Below, in pieces: positions 26,693 through 34,610 of a DNA stretch of 64,000 nt (its first letter is position 1; every line of letters starts with the position of its first letter). Below the pieces are notes generated by a model. That model saw only the letters and a list, made by a program, of their open reading frames with translations, did not search any database and was not told where the DNA came from. The position numbers and the translations under genes are program-made. The stretch covers positions 23,305 through 87,304 of the IMG/VR virus record IMGVR_UViG_3300046727_000675; one strand, given 5' to 3'. Source of the DNA: a virus.

Positions 26693-27829
26693 ATGGCCAT
26701 GATTCATCACGGAAGCGACACGTACCCCGAGGCGGTCTCGAAGGCCGCCAAGCACTTCAGGCAGAAGCTCGACGGCATGTTCCACGCCTCCGAGCGCCGC
26801 GTGACGGCGGTCATCGAACAGGTCGAGCGCGACGTGCCCGAGGACATGATCGTCGCGGGCCGCAAGCTCGAGTTCGAGGCCCACGACTTCGACAAGGAGC
26901 ACGGCGGCACGACGCTGCTGGTGCACGCGCCGGGGCAGGCGCCGCTCACGCTGCACGCGAACGCGGTCGAGCAGGTCTCGTACAAGGCGAAGGTGCGGAA
27001 CCTGCCGGCGTTCGTGAACGACCTCTCCGCGCGCGGGGAGTGGGGCAAGAAGCTCGTCGCGCGCAACCTCAACGAGATCTACCGCAAGATGAACGGCGAC
27101 CGCTTCCTGCTGCGCTCGGTGCGCGGCGAGCTGCGCGGGTTCCTCAGCGACCAGTACCGCCGGCTCGACTCGCGGCCGCTGCTCGACGCGTTCGTCGGCA
27201 CGATGAAGCAGTACGGCGCCCGCCCGACCGACGGATTCGCGCTGCAGACGAAGATCAAGGTGCGCTGCTTCCTGCCGATGGTCTTCGAGCCGTTCCCGGG
27301 CGAGATCATGGCGTTCGGCGCGGAGCTGAGCGACTCCGACTACGGCGACGGCGCGCTGCGGCTCTCGGGCATCGTGCTCCGCATGTACTGCACGAACCTC
27401 GCCTGCCTCGAGGACGTCATCCACCAGGTGCACCTCGGCAAGCGCCTGCCGGAGAACGTCCGCTTCTCCGAGCAGACGCTCGCGCTCGACACGAGGGCGA
27501 TGGCCTCGGCGATCGGCGACATGGCCTCGTCGGTGCTCGGCCCCGGCGCGGTCGAGGACTACTGCGCGCTCGTCCGCTCTGCGAACGAGGAGCACGTCGA
27601 GCCCGGCGCGATCACGGCCTGGGTGAAGAAGAACCTCTCGAAGCCGGAGGGCGAGAAGCTCGTCGAGAAGTTCGCGAGCCCGGACGTCGAGCTTCTGCCG
27701 CCGGGGCAGACGCGGTGGCGGTGGTCGAACGCGCTCTCGTGGCTCGCGAACGAGACGACGGACGAGCGCCGCAAGCTCGACCTGCAGGACTACGCCGGCG
27801 CGATCGCGCGTCCGCGGCAGAGGGCGTAG
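26693..27829 (+). CDS. DUF932-like phage/plasmid protein
   Basis: 378 residues; ATG 26693 has AAAGAGGAG upstream. DRFLLRSVRGELRGFLSDQY (residues about 137-156) and the later RMYCTNLACLE segment resemble the DUF932 family found in phages and plasmids, often near recombination genes. The function of the family is not known. The stop codon is inside a large stem-loop. Confidence 0.65.
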   Translation: MAMIHHGSDTYPEAVSKAAKHFRQKLDGMFHASERRVTAVIEQVERDVPEDMIVAGRKLEFEAHDFDKEHGGTTLLVHAPGQAPLTLHANAVEQVSYKAKVRNLPAFVNDLSARGEWGKKLVARNLNEIYRKMNGDRFLLRSVRGELRGFLSDQYRRLDSRPLLDAFVGTMKQYGARPTDGFALQTKIKVRCFLPMVFEPFPGEIMAFGAELSDSDYGDGALRLSGIVLRMYCTNLACLEDVIHQVHLGKRLPENVRFSEQTLALDTRAMASAIGDMASSVLGPGAVEDYCALVRSANEEHVEPGAITAWVKKNLSKPEGEKLVEKFASPDVELLPPGQTRWRWSNALSWLANETTDERRKLDLQDYAGAIARPRQRA

Positions 27830-27883
27830 GATCCCAGCTTCGGGGCCACGGTCGCCGCCGCGGCCCCGGAGAAGTGATCCTAC
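27826..27883 (+). terminator. bipartite stem-loop after the DUF932-like gene
   Basis: GTAGGATC (27826-27833) pairs with GATCCTAC (27876-27883), and CTTCGGGGCC (27838-27847) pairs with GGCCCCGGAG (27862-27871) with one wobble. No T-run follows. It may be a processing or attenuation site. Confidence 0.45.
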
Positions 27884-27902
27884 GATCGAAGGGATAAAAA
27901 AG

Positions 27903-28178
27903 ATGAGCGAAAAATTGAGCTGGCGGCGTGACCGCCACGAGCACCGCGCGATGAACTTACGCGTCCAGGCGAATGTGGCCGACGCGGAGAGAAACAATTT
28001 TTTGGTCCAATCACAAGCGTATGCAGGTCAGGAGCTTGACCACGTTGTGGCCGAGCGCAGGTTCCGCCTCGAGCGGTCGCAGCGGGCGGCCCGCCGGAAC
28101 CGGTGGCTGCTCGCGAACGCGTGGTGGCTGATCGCCGCCGCCGTCGCGGGCGCCGTGTTCCTGGTCGCGGGGCGCTGA
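27903..28178 (+). CDS. small tail-anchored membrane protein
   Basis: 91 residues. A charged N-terminal part (rich in Arg, His, Glu) and one C-terminal membrane span (about residues 68-89, WLLANAWWLIAAAVAGAVFL). Function unknown. Confidence 0.6.
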   Translation: MSEKLSWRRDRHEHRAMNLRVQANVADAERNNFLVQSQAYAGQELDHVVAERRFRLERSQRAARRNRWLLANAWWLIAAAVAGAVFLVAGR

Positions 28179-28180
28179 CC

Positions 28181-29269
28181 GTGCTGATCGACCATGTCGT
28201 CCATGGGTACCACGAGTCGGCGCAGGGTTGCCATGACATTGCGCTCACCGAGCCTGACCCGAAAAAGCGCGTCGACCTCGAGCTCCATGCGGAGTATGAG
28301 CAGAAGGTCGCACGGGAGATCAACGTCAGTGTCCGCTACTGGCTTGACGTGCGCGAGCTCGAGCGCCTAAAGGGCGCGCGCTTCAAGGGCCTGGCGTTCC
28401 CGCCGGTCATTCACGACGGAATCTTCATCGAGTTCAACGGACGGCTGACGTTCGGCTTCCGTCCATGGGCGCGTCCCGACGTGTTGATCGCCGACAGCAA
28501 GACTAAGGTGCGGGCGCCGCTTCAGGAGATCGCGCCGCGCGCGTTCACGAATGACCTGCCGACGACCGAGTACCGCGGTGTCTACATCCGCCGGTATGTT
28601 CCGCCGCACCACTACGTAGACTGGCCTGAGGAGCCCGTGGTGCGCGTCACCTGGTTCGAGACGCCGCGTTCGGTGCTCGACCGGCAAACAGGCAAAACCT
28701 ACCCGTGTCTCGACAACTACTCGGCGTCGTTCACCCAATCTTCTTGGCCGAACCGTTTTGACCCTTACAAGATTCTCGACAACGACGAACTTGTCCATTC
28801 CGGCGAGCGCGAGCACGGCGAGCGCCTGTTCCGCACCGCGGTGAACCTGCTCTACTTCCTCGCCGCGGAGAACGTCGTGCGCGTGCGCATCCGGCCGGAG
28901 ATGCGCCGCGGCCCGCGCGCCCGCGAGCTGAAGGGGCTCCCGAAGTCCGACCGGCCGTACTACGTCACGCCGTTCCAGCTGCCGCGCTACAAATACTTGC
29001 ACCGGTCGGCGCCGACCGGCGCGCGCGTCAGCGTGTGCTTCGACGTACGCGGGTTCTTCCGCACGCTGACGAACGACCGCTACGGGAAGAACGAGGACGG
29101 CACGTGCCGCGTCATCTGGGTCGCGCCGCACCGGCGCGGGCTCGGGAACCCGTACCGGCCGCAGGTGCGCCGCGGCGCGATCGACTCGCTGTTCCTGGAC
29201 TACGACAAGTTCATCGCCGGCGAGGAGCGCCGCGCGCGGGAGGGGGCGAGGCGTGCGAAGCCGAATTGA
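28181..29269 (+). CDS. unknown 362-residue phage protein
   Basis: GTG 28181 lies just after the upstream stop; the longer frame is a shadow. Residues 1-60 are helical; the middle is mixed; the C-terminal half has SVCFDVRGFFRTL and CRVIWVAPHRRGLGNPYRPQ, a VxGxxR ... WVxPHxRG pattern that recurs in uncharacterised phage and plasmid proteins. No catalytic motif is seen. It overlaps the next gene by 17 bases. Confidence 0.65.
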   Translation: MLIDHVVHGYHESAQGCHDIALTEPDPKKRVDLELHAEYEQKVAREINVSVRYWLDVRELERLKGARFKGLAFPPVIHDGIFIEFNGRLTFGFRPWARPDVLIADSKTKVRAPLQEIAPRAFTNDLPTTEYRGVYIRRYVPPHHYVDWPEEPVVRVTWFETPRSVLDRQTGKTYPCLDNYSASFTQSSWPNRFDPYKILDNDELVHSGEREHGERLFRTAVNLLYFLAAENVVRVRIRPEMRRGPRARELKGLPKSDRPYYVTPFQLPRYKYLHRSAPTGARVSVCFDVRGFFRTLTNDRYGKNEDGTCRVIWVAPHRRGLGNPYRPQVRRGAIDSLFLDYDKFIAGEERRAREGARRAKPN

Positions 29270-29540
29270 AGAGCCGCGGCCGTGCGCGGCAACCGTGTAC
29301 CACGGCGGCTTCCACCGGACTCATTGCCGGAACGACGCACGACCCGGGATCGTGTTCTGCGCCGTCCACGACCCGAAGAACATGAAACTCCGCCGCGATC
29401 GCAGCGAACAATTATGGGAGAATAAGCACCGCGCATTCCAGGCGCCATGGCTCGCGCTCGAGAAAGCGCGGCGGCGCATCAGGCGGCTCGAGCGCCTGGT
29501 CCGCCGGCTCGGCGGCCAGGTGCCGCCGGAGCGGAAATAA
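29253..29540 (+). CDS. small Cys/His zinc-binding-like protein
   Basis: 95 residues from GTG 29253. The N-terminal HCRNDARPGIVFCAVH holds a possible Cys/His metal site; the C-terminal half is a basic coiled coil (EKARRRIRRLERLVRRL). A nucleic-acid-binding role is possible. Confidence 0.6.
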   Translation: MRSRIEEPRPCAATVYHGGFHRTHCRNDARPGIVFCAVHDPKNMKLRRDRSEQLWENKHRAFQAPWLALEKARRRIRRLERLVRRLGGQVPPERK

Positions 29541-29543
29541 CAG

Positions 29544-29572
29544 TTTACAAGATCCGCCGATTGTTGTATACT
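29544..29572 (+). promoter_or_regulatory. promoter P2
   Basis: -35 TTTACA (29544-29549), 17-base spacer, -10 TATACT (29567-29572). The spacer holds ATCCGCCGATTGTTG, closely like P1 and P3. The leader after it (CCAGTCCGGCGGGGC) is also nearly the same as the leader after P1 (TCAGTTCGGCGGGGC). Confidence 0.8.
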
Positions 29573-29631
29573 GACCCCAGTCCGGCGGGGCCCGAGGGCC
29601 CGGCGCCAGGGGACGAACAGGAGGAAAGACG

Positions 29632-30093
29632 ATGAACAGAAACACGGTGTACGTCGAGCTCGACTTTGCCGATGCTGACGACGCCACGCGGCCGGCGGTC
29701 GATCGTGCCATGGCGATCGCGAGGCGCGCCGCGAGGCTCGGCTGTGCGATTGTCGGCTATAATCATGAAGGACCGGGCGGCGGATGGCCGTCAGCCGCGT
29801 TCATGTGCCCGAACAGGAGCGTGGCCGATGCGTTGGTCACGCGTTTCTATGGCAACAAAGGCCGGGAGCCACTCGACTCATACATCGTCTTTGAGCCGCT
29901 TGACGCGGCGGAGGTGGCAAAGTCGCTCGACACCGCCATCGAGAACGGTTACGACGTGCTCGATGGGTGGACGGCGGCGGAGATCGCTGACGACCTCGCC
30001 TCGTACGATGCCGGCTTCGAGGGCGTGGACCCGCGAGCGATCGCGCCGCATGCGCAGTCATGGCTTGACGCGCGAAGGGCGGCGGTCCGATGA
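29632..30093 (+). CDS. unknown protein after promoter P2
   Basis: 153 residues with CAGGAGG upstream. Alternating strands and helices (VYVELDFADADDATRP, YIVFEPLDAAEVAKSL) suggest a small alpha/beta fold. It overlaps the next start by 4 bases. No family recognised. Confidence 0.65.
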   Translation: MNRNTVYVELDFADADDATRPAVDRAMAIARRAARLGCAIVGYNHEGPGGGWPSAAFMCPNRSVADALVTRFYGNKGREPLDSYIVFEPLDAAEVAKSLDTAIENGYDVLDGWTAAEIADDLASYDAGFEGVDPRAIAPHAQSWLDARRAAVR

Positions 30094-30740
30094 GCGTCGC
30101 TCCCTGGAAGCAGCCGGAGGAAGTCCCCATCTATATGCTGAAGGACGGGCAGCGGTTCCGCCTGAACTTCCTGGACGTGGGATCCGACCGGGTCGTGACG
30201 GGCACGCTCATCAGCGTCAACAAGTGCTCGGCGCACGTGGCGCTCGACGGGACCGGCGTCCGGTCGTTCACGGCGCACGGGGAGGACGGCGAGGAGCGCG
30301 AGGTCACGATGCCGGGGCGGGCGCACGAGACGTACTGGGCGCCGAACGCGCTGGTCGAGCCGGTGGACGAGTTTGTACCGTTGGAGCAGTTCGCAGACAA
30401 AGGAGGCCAAACAATGGCCAAGATCAAGAAGACACCGAAGGAGAAGAAGGCGAAGGAGCCGAAGCAGCTGCTGACCACGCGGTACGAGGTCACGGCGAAG
30501 TCGGCGGTGAACGCCGGGTACGCGGATCCGGAGAAGAAGACGCAGGCCGCGCTGATCTACCGCTTCGTGCGGGACGCGAAGACGCCCCCGACGTTCGCGG
30601 AGATCCTCGCCGGCATCGACAAGCGCAGCCTCAAGACGGAGTCCAAGAAGCTCGAGAACAACTTCCGCTGGTACATCAACGACCTGCGCAAGAAGGGGTT
30701 CGTCAAGTCCGTCGAGGAGCGCGAGCCCGCCGCCGCCTGA
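30090..30740 (+). CDS. two-part protein with C-terminal winged helix; internal start
   Basis: 216 residues. The first 105 residues are beta-rich (GTLISVNKCSAHVALDG). A Lys-rich linker leads to a winged-helix-like domain (PTFAEILAGIDKRSLKTE, then WYINDLRKKGFVK) that resembles the C-terminus of the methyltransferase at 31671. An internal in-frame ATG at 30414 has AAAGGAGG seven bases upstream and would give a separate 108-residue DNA-binding form. Confidence 0.7.
   Translation: MSVAPWKQPEEVPIYMLKDGQRFRLNFLDVGSDRVVTGTLISVNKCSAHVALDGTGVRSFTAHGEDGEEREVTMPGRAHETYWAPNALVEPVDEFVPLEQFADKGGQTMAKIKKTPKEKKAKEPKQLLTTRYEVTAKSAVNAGYADPEKKTQAALIYRFVRDAKTPPTFAEILAGIDKRSLKTESKKLENNFRWYINDLRKKGFVKSVEEREPAAA
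30400..30416 (+). promoter_or_regulatory. strong internal ribosome site inside a coding frame
   Basis: AAAGGAGG followed by CCAAACA and ATG at 30414, in the same frame as the 30090 gene. This is one of the best ribosome sites in the region and is hard to explain unless a second product starts here. Confidence 0.6.
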
Positions 30741-30804
30741 GCAGGATCGCGGCCCGCGGCAGGCTCCTTTATGAGGGGGGCCTGACGAGGCCCACGATCC
30801 GACT

Positions 30805-31674
30805 ATGACCGGACACACCGCCGTCCCCGCGCCCGACCGCCGCGCGCTCGCGTCGTTCTGGGCGTTCGCGCTCGAGCGGCAGGCCGTCTGGCAGCGCCGC
30901 GCCCGCGGCCTGCCGCCGCCCTGGACCGACGACCCGGTCCTGCGCGCGCACAGGTTCACCAACATCTACCGGGAGCTCGACCGCGGCACGATCGCCGCGC
31001 ACCGCTACTACGCCGCCGAGGCGCGCCGGGGGAGCCCGCGCGACCTCGCGTGGCGCGCCGTGTGCTTCCGGCTGTTCAACCGCGCCGCGACGCTCCAGGA
31101 GGTCGACTTCCCGTCGTGCGCCGCGTGGCCGCGGATGCGCCGCGGCGCGCTCGACGCGCTGCGGGCCAGGTCCGCCGCCGGCCGGCCGCTGTACACGGGC
31201 GCCCACCAGGTGCGCGCGTGCACCGTGGACTGGGCCGGCGAGCTGCTCGACTCGGCGCACGCGTTCCTGCAGGGATGGGACTTCCGCGAGCGCGGCGCCG
31301 CCGCGTTCTACGCGGGCCTCAAGGAGGTCCGCTTCATGGGCGAGTTCCTCGGCCACCAGGTGTGCCGCGACCTCGCCGAGGAGGGCGCGCTCTCCGGCGG
31401 CCGCGACTGGTGCGTGGTCGGCCCCGGCGCGAGGGCCGGCCTGCGCCTGCTGTACGGCGCCGGCCTGCCGCGCGCCGCCGAGCCCGCCGCGATCGCGGCG
31501 CTGCTCGAGACGCAGTCGGTCCGCGCGCTCGTCGCCGCCGGAGGCCGCCGCATGCGGGCGCCGGAGGCGGAGCACGCGCTCTGCGAGTTCTTCAAGTACG
31601 ACCGGATCCGGAGCAGCGCCGGCTTCGCGCGCACCAAGGGCGGCCCGTTCCGCCCGAGCGAGGAGCCGCTGTGA
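30805..31674 (+). CDS. putative DNA base hypermodification protein (HMUDK-helical / aGPT-PPlase-like family)
   Basis: 289 residues. SFWAFALERQAVWQRR (residues 17-32), PWTDDPVL (39-46) and RFTNIYRELDR (50-60) are the N-terminal signature of the helical protein family described in thymine-hypermodification clusters of phages such as SP10 and PhiW-14. In those systems 5-hydroxymethyluracil in DNA is pyrophosphorylated and then displaced by an amine or amino acid. Which clade this protein belongs to cannot be told by eye. The gene opens a block with methyltransferase, Vsr-like, kinase, ThyA-like and deaminase genes, which supports a base-modification role. Confidence 0.75.
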   Translation: MTGHTAVPAPDRRALASFWAFALERQAVWQRRARGLPPPWTDDPVLRAHRFTNIYRELDRGTIAAHRYYAAEARRGSPRDLAWRAVCFRLFNRAATLQEVDFPSCAAWPRMRRGALDALRARSAAGRPLYTGAHQVRACTVDWAGELLDSAHAFLQGWDFRERGAAAFYAGLKEVRFMGEFLGHQVCRDLAEEGALSGGRDWCVVGPGARAGLRLLYGAGLPRAAEPAAIAALLETQSVRALVAAGGRRMRAPEAEHALCEFFKYDRIRSSAGFARTKGGPFRPSEEPL

Positions 31675-33149
31675 GGGTCATCGCCATCAACAGCTACGCC
31701 GGATCGCTGCTGATCGCGGCGCGCATGGCCGGCGCCGAGGTCCTGTGGTCGCTCGAGGACCACGGCTACGCGAGGGAGACGCAGCGCGCCAACTTCCCGG
31801 GCGTGCCGTACCGGGCGGAGCCGCCCTGGCCCGACGAGGACCTGGCCGACGTCCCGGTCATCGCGCACCCGCCGTGCGCCGCGTTCTCCGTGCAGAACAC
31901 CGGCGCGCGCCAGGCCGCGTCCCGCGGCGTCGAGGGCGGCCACTTCAAGAGCACGAAGGCCGTCGTCGACTACGCGGTCGGCCGCGGCTCGCCGGCCGTG
32001 ATGATCGAGTCGGTGCCCGGCGCCTACGAGGGCACGCGCGGGTTCTACGACGGCATCGCGGCGGCGTCCGGGTACGGCGTCTACAGGATCCTGCAGAACG
32101 CCGCTGCGTTCGGCGTCCCGCAGTGGCGGCCGCGGTTCTGGTGCGTGCTGCTGCGCCCGGACCTCGCGGCGCGGCCGTTCGTCGTGCACCACCGGCCGGA
32201 GATGCGCACCGTCGCCGAGATACTCGAAGGCATCGATCCCGATGGCCCGGCCGTGAAGGCCGTCGTGCACGACTTCGACCGCACGGTCCGATCGCTTCGC
32301 GCCGCCGGCATCGCCGATGACGAGGCGGCCGCGCTGCTGCGCGGCGAGCACGGATATGGCCACCTGCACCGCGGCCTGCGAGCCGGCTTCGGCGTAAAGC
32401 TCACGACCGAGAACCGCACCGCGACGCTAAAGAAGTACGTGGGCATCAGCTTCAACTCCCAGATACCGCACATCCTGGACCCGACCGGCTCCTGCGCGAC
32501 GCTCATCAGGACGAGCATCTGGATACACAACGAGCGGCCGCTGCCGGCCGCCGGCTACTGCCGTCTGATGGGCTACCCCGACGGCTACGTCTTCAGGCCG
32601 GAGTCGGAGCGCCTCGCGCTCCTGTCCCGCGGCGTCGTGCCGGCGGTCGCGGCATGGCTGCTCGACACGGTCCGCCGCCACCTCGAGGACCGGCCGCCGG
32701 ACTCCGTCGAATACGGCGACTTCCTGTTCAACATGAAGCCGGGAGACACGGCGAACATGCTCATCACCGACGACGAGTTCCGGCAGACGAAACTGGACAT
32801 GGAGTCGCGCGACTCGCACGAGGATACGGCGAAGCGAGAACGATCGCCGCGCGCCGCGAGGCAGGCCGCGGCGCCGCGCGAGCCGCGCATCGGCGCCAGG
32901 TGGCGGCTCGCGAAGATCCCGGCGGCTCGCATGGAGTACGTGCGGAAGCTTATGTCGAGGGACTGCCGCACGCACAACGCGGCAGTGGCGAAGGCGCTCT
33001 CCGGCGAGCGCGGCGGGATCGCGTTCGACGAGATCATGGCCCGCGCAAGGGCCGACGGCTGGGAGACGACCAGCCCGAACCCGAGGGGCATCCTCAAGTG
33101 GCACCTGGACCTGCTGCGTAAGATGGGGATCGTGGAGGAGGCGAAGTGA
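31671..33149 (+). CDS. C5-methyltransferase-like enzyme with C-terminal winged helix
   Basis: 492 residues from GTG 31671 in a GTGA overlap. Motif I is INSYAGSLLIA (residues 6-16). Motif IV has HPPCAAFS with the catalytic Cys69. Motif VI is ESV (113-115) instead of the usual ENV. Motif VIII is PQWRPRFW (150-157), and YCRLMGYPDGY lies near 296-306. A helical, charged linker then leads to a winged-helix-like domain (about 410-492). It could methylate cytosine or act on another pyrimidine C5. The neighbouring Vsr-like gene fits a cytosine methyltransferase. Confidence 0.8.
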   Translation: MRVIAINSYAGSLLIAARMAGAEVLWSLEDHGYARETQRANFPGVPYRAEPPWPDEDLADVPVIAHPPCAAFSVQNTGARQAASRGVEGGHFKSTKAVVDYAVGRGSPAVMIESVPGAYEGTRGFYDGIAAASGYGVYRILQNAAAFGVPQWRPRFWCVLLRPDLAARPFVVHHRPEMRTVAEILEGIDPDGPAVKAVVHDFDRTVRSLRAAGIADDEAAALLRGEHGYGHLHRGLRAGFGVKLTTENRTATLKKYVGISFNSQIPHILDPTGSCATLIRTSIWIHNERPLPAAGYCRLMGYPDGYVFRPESERLALLSRGVVPAVAAWLLDTVRRHLEDRPPDSVEYGDFLFNMKPGDTANMLITDDEFRQTKLDMESRDSHEDTAKRERSPRAARQAAAPREPRIGARWRLAKIPAARMEYVRKLMSRDCRTHNAAVAKALSGERGGIAFDEIMARARADGWETTSPNPRGILKWHLDLLRKMGIVEEAK

Positions 33150-33496
33150 CGCGGTCCGAGATCATGTCGCGGATCCGGTCGGTCAGCGCGCTCGAGGCCG
33201 AGGCCCGGCCGATCGCGTCCCGCCGCGCGGGCTGCCGGCTGCGGCACCAGCCGAAGGGGATCCACGGCCGCCCGGACTACGCGAACAAGGCGAGGCTCAC
33301 CGCGGTGTTCGTCCACGGCTGCTGGTGGCACCGCTGCCCCGCGCACTTCAAGGCGCCGAAAACAAACAGGAAATTCTGGGCAAGGAAGTTCGCGCGGAAC
33401 GTCGCGCGGCACCGCGAGGTGTCCCGCGCGCTGCGGCGCCGCGGGTGGCGCGTCTTGACGATATGGGAGCACGAGGTAAGGGGGAGGAAGCCGTGA
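33146..33496 (+). CDS. Vsr-like very short patch repair endonuclease
   Basis: 116 residues from GTG 33146. SEIMSRIRSVSALEAEAR, GRPDYANKARLTAVFVHGCW, then CWWHRCPAHFKAPKTNRKFW and the end GWRVLTIWEHEVR follow the Vsr pattern in order, including the Asp after Pro in the catalytic region and the zinc-site Cys/His. Vsr nicks T:G mismatches made by deamination of 5-methylcytosine. The protein is shorter than E. coli Vsr (156), lacking part of the N-terminus. It is coupled to the methyltransferase. Confidence 0.85.
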   Translation: MTRSEIMSRIRSVSALEAEARPIASRRAGCRLRHQPKGIHGRPDYANKARLTAVFVHGCWWHRCPAHFKAPKTNRKFWARKFARNVARHREVSRALRRRGWRVLTIWEHEVRGRKP

Positions 33497-34413
33497 AGAC
33501 GATCGTACTCGAGGGGCCCGACGGGAGTGGCAAGACGACGCTCGCGGCCGCGCTCGAGAGGCTCGGCTACGCCCGCGCGCACCGCGGGGTCCCGAAGCCG
33601 GGCCTGACCCCGGAGGGGATGATGTGGACGTACCTCGCGCCGCTGCTGCCGGCGCGGGGGAGCGACGGCCTGCGGGTGTTCGACCGCCTGCACCTCGGAG
33701 AGACCGTGTACGGCCCCGTCATGCGCGGCGGCTCGCAGCTCACGGAGCTGGGCGCGGCGCTCATCGACTCGTACGTCGAGGCGATCGACGGGCAGGTCGT
33801 CGTGTGCCTGCCGCCGTGGCGGTTCGTGCTCGCGAACTGGCTGCGCACCAAGAAGGACCAGTACGTGCGGACGCCGCGGCAGCTGCTGCGGATATACCAG
33901 GGCTACCAGCGGCTGCTGTTCGGCGCGAAAAAGAACCGCGACTACCTCCACTTCGACTACACGCGGCACGGGGCGGCGACGGTCGCGGCCGCGCTGCGGG
34001 CGCTCTCCGGGTTCCCGCTGCCCGCGGACTGCGCCGGCTCGCAGCGGCCGCGGTTCGTCTTCGTCGGGGACCGCGCCGGGCGCGACGGACCCGACCTCCC
34101 GTTCATGTCGTGCGACGGGCCGGCCGGCTGGCTCCACGGGTGCCTCGCCGACGCCGGCTACCAGTGGCACGAGACCGCGTTCGCCAACGCGCTCGACCCC
34201 GGCGGGCTCCCGCACAACCTGTCGCAGCTCGCGACGCGGTTTCCGGCGCGGCCGAGGTTCGTGGCGCTCGGCGCCGAGGCCGACCGCGGGCTGAACGCGG
34301 CGCTGATCGAGCACCACGCGCTGGGGCACCCGCGGGACGCGGCCGGGAGCAGGGGACGCGCGCGGTACGTGCGCGCGCTGGCGGACATCCGCCGGGGGAC
34401 GAGGACGCGATGA
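33493..34413 (+). CDS. P-loop nucleotide/DNA-base kinase fused to a UDG-like domain
   Basis: 306 residues from GTG 33493. The Walker A GPDGSGKTT (residues 8-16), FDRLHLGE (63-70) and the lid segment place the first 170 residues in the thymidylate-kinase class. The C-terminal part has FVFVGDRAG (188-196), FANALDPGG (230-238), FVALGAEA (256-263) and GHP (278-280), the order seen in the uracil-DNA glycosylase fold. It may phosphorylate a modified dNMP, or hydroxymethyl pyrimidine in DNA, with the second domain acting as base reader. Both readings are inference. Confidence 0.75.
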   Translation: MKTIVLEGPDGSGKTTLAAALERLGYARAHRGVPKPGLTPEGMMWTYLAPLLPARGSDGLRVFDRLHLGETVYGPVMRGGSQLTELGAALIDSYVEAIDGQVVVCLPPWRFVLANWLRTKKDQYVRTPRQLLRIYQGYQRLLFGAKKNRDYLHFDYTRHGAATVAAALRALSGFPLPADCAGSQRPRFVFVGDRAGRDGPDLPFMSCDGPAGWLHGCLADAGYQWHETAFANALDPGGLPHNLSQLATRFPARPRFVALGAEADRGLNAALIEHHALGHPRDAAGSRGRARYVRALADIRRGTRTR

Positions 34414-34610
34414 TGGAAAAATACGGAAACATAGTGGTGATGGCGCCGTTCATTTTATTTTGGCTTTGTATGATGTTTGAGCGTCTTCCCGCGCGCTGTT
34501 GCTACTGCCGGCGGTGGAGTTGGATGTTCAAGATGCAGGACGTAGTATTTTCAGGAAACGGACCTGAGTCTTGCGAGGCGGGACGTTGCCATCCTGGATG
34601 CGCGCGATGA
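34410..34610 (+). CDS. small membrane protein with Cys-rich tail
   Basis: 66 residues from ATG 34410 (ATGA overlap; a second ATG follows). One membrane span (IVVMAPFILFWLCMMF) and a cysteine-rich C-terminus (CCYCRRW, CEAGRCHPGC) that may bind zinc. Base composition is less GC-rich than its neighbours. It overlaps the next gene by 4 bases. Confidence 0.6.
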   Translation: MMEKYGNIVVMAPFILFWLCMMFERLPARCCYCRRWSWMFKMQDVVFSGNGPESCEAGRCHPGCAR

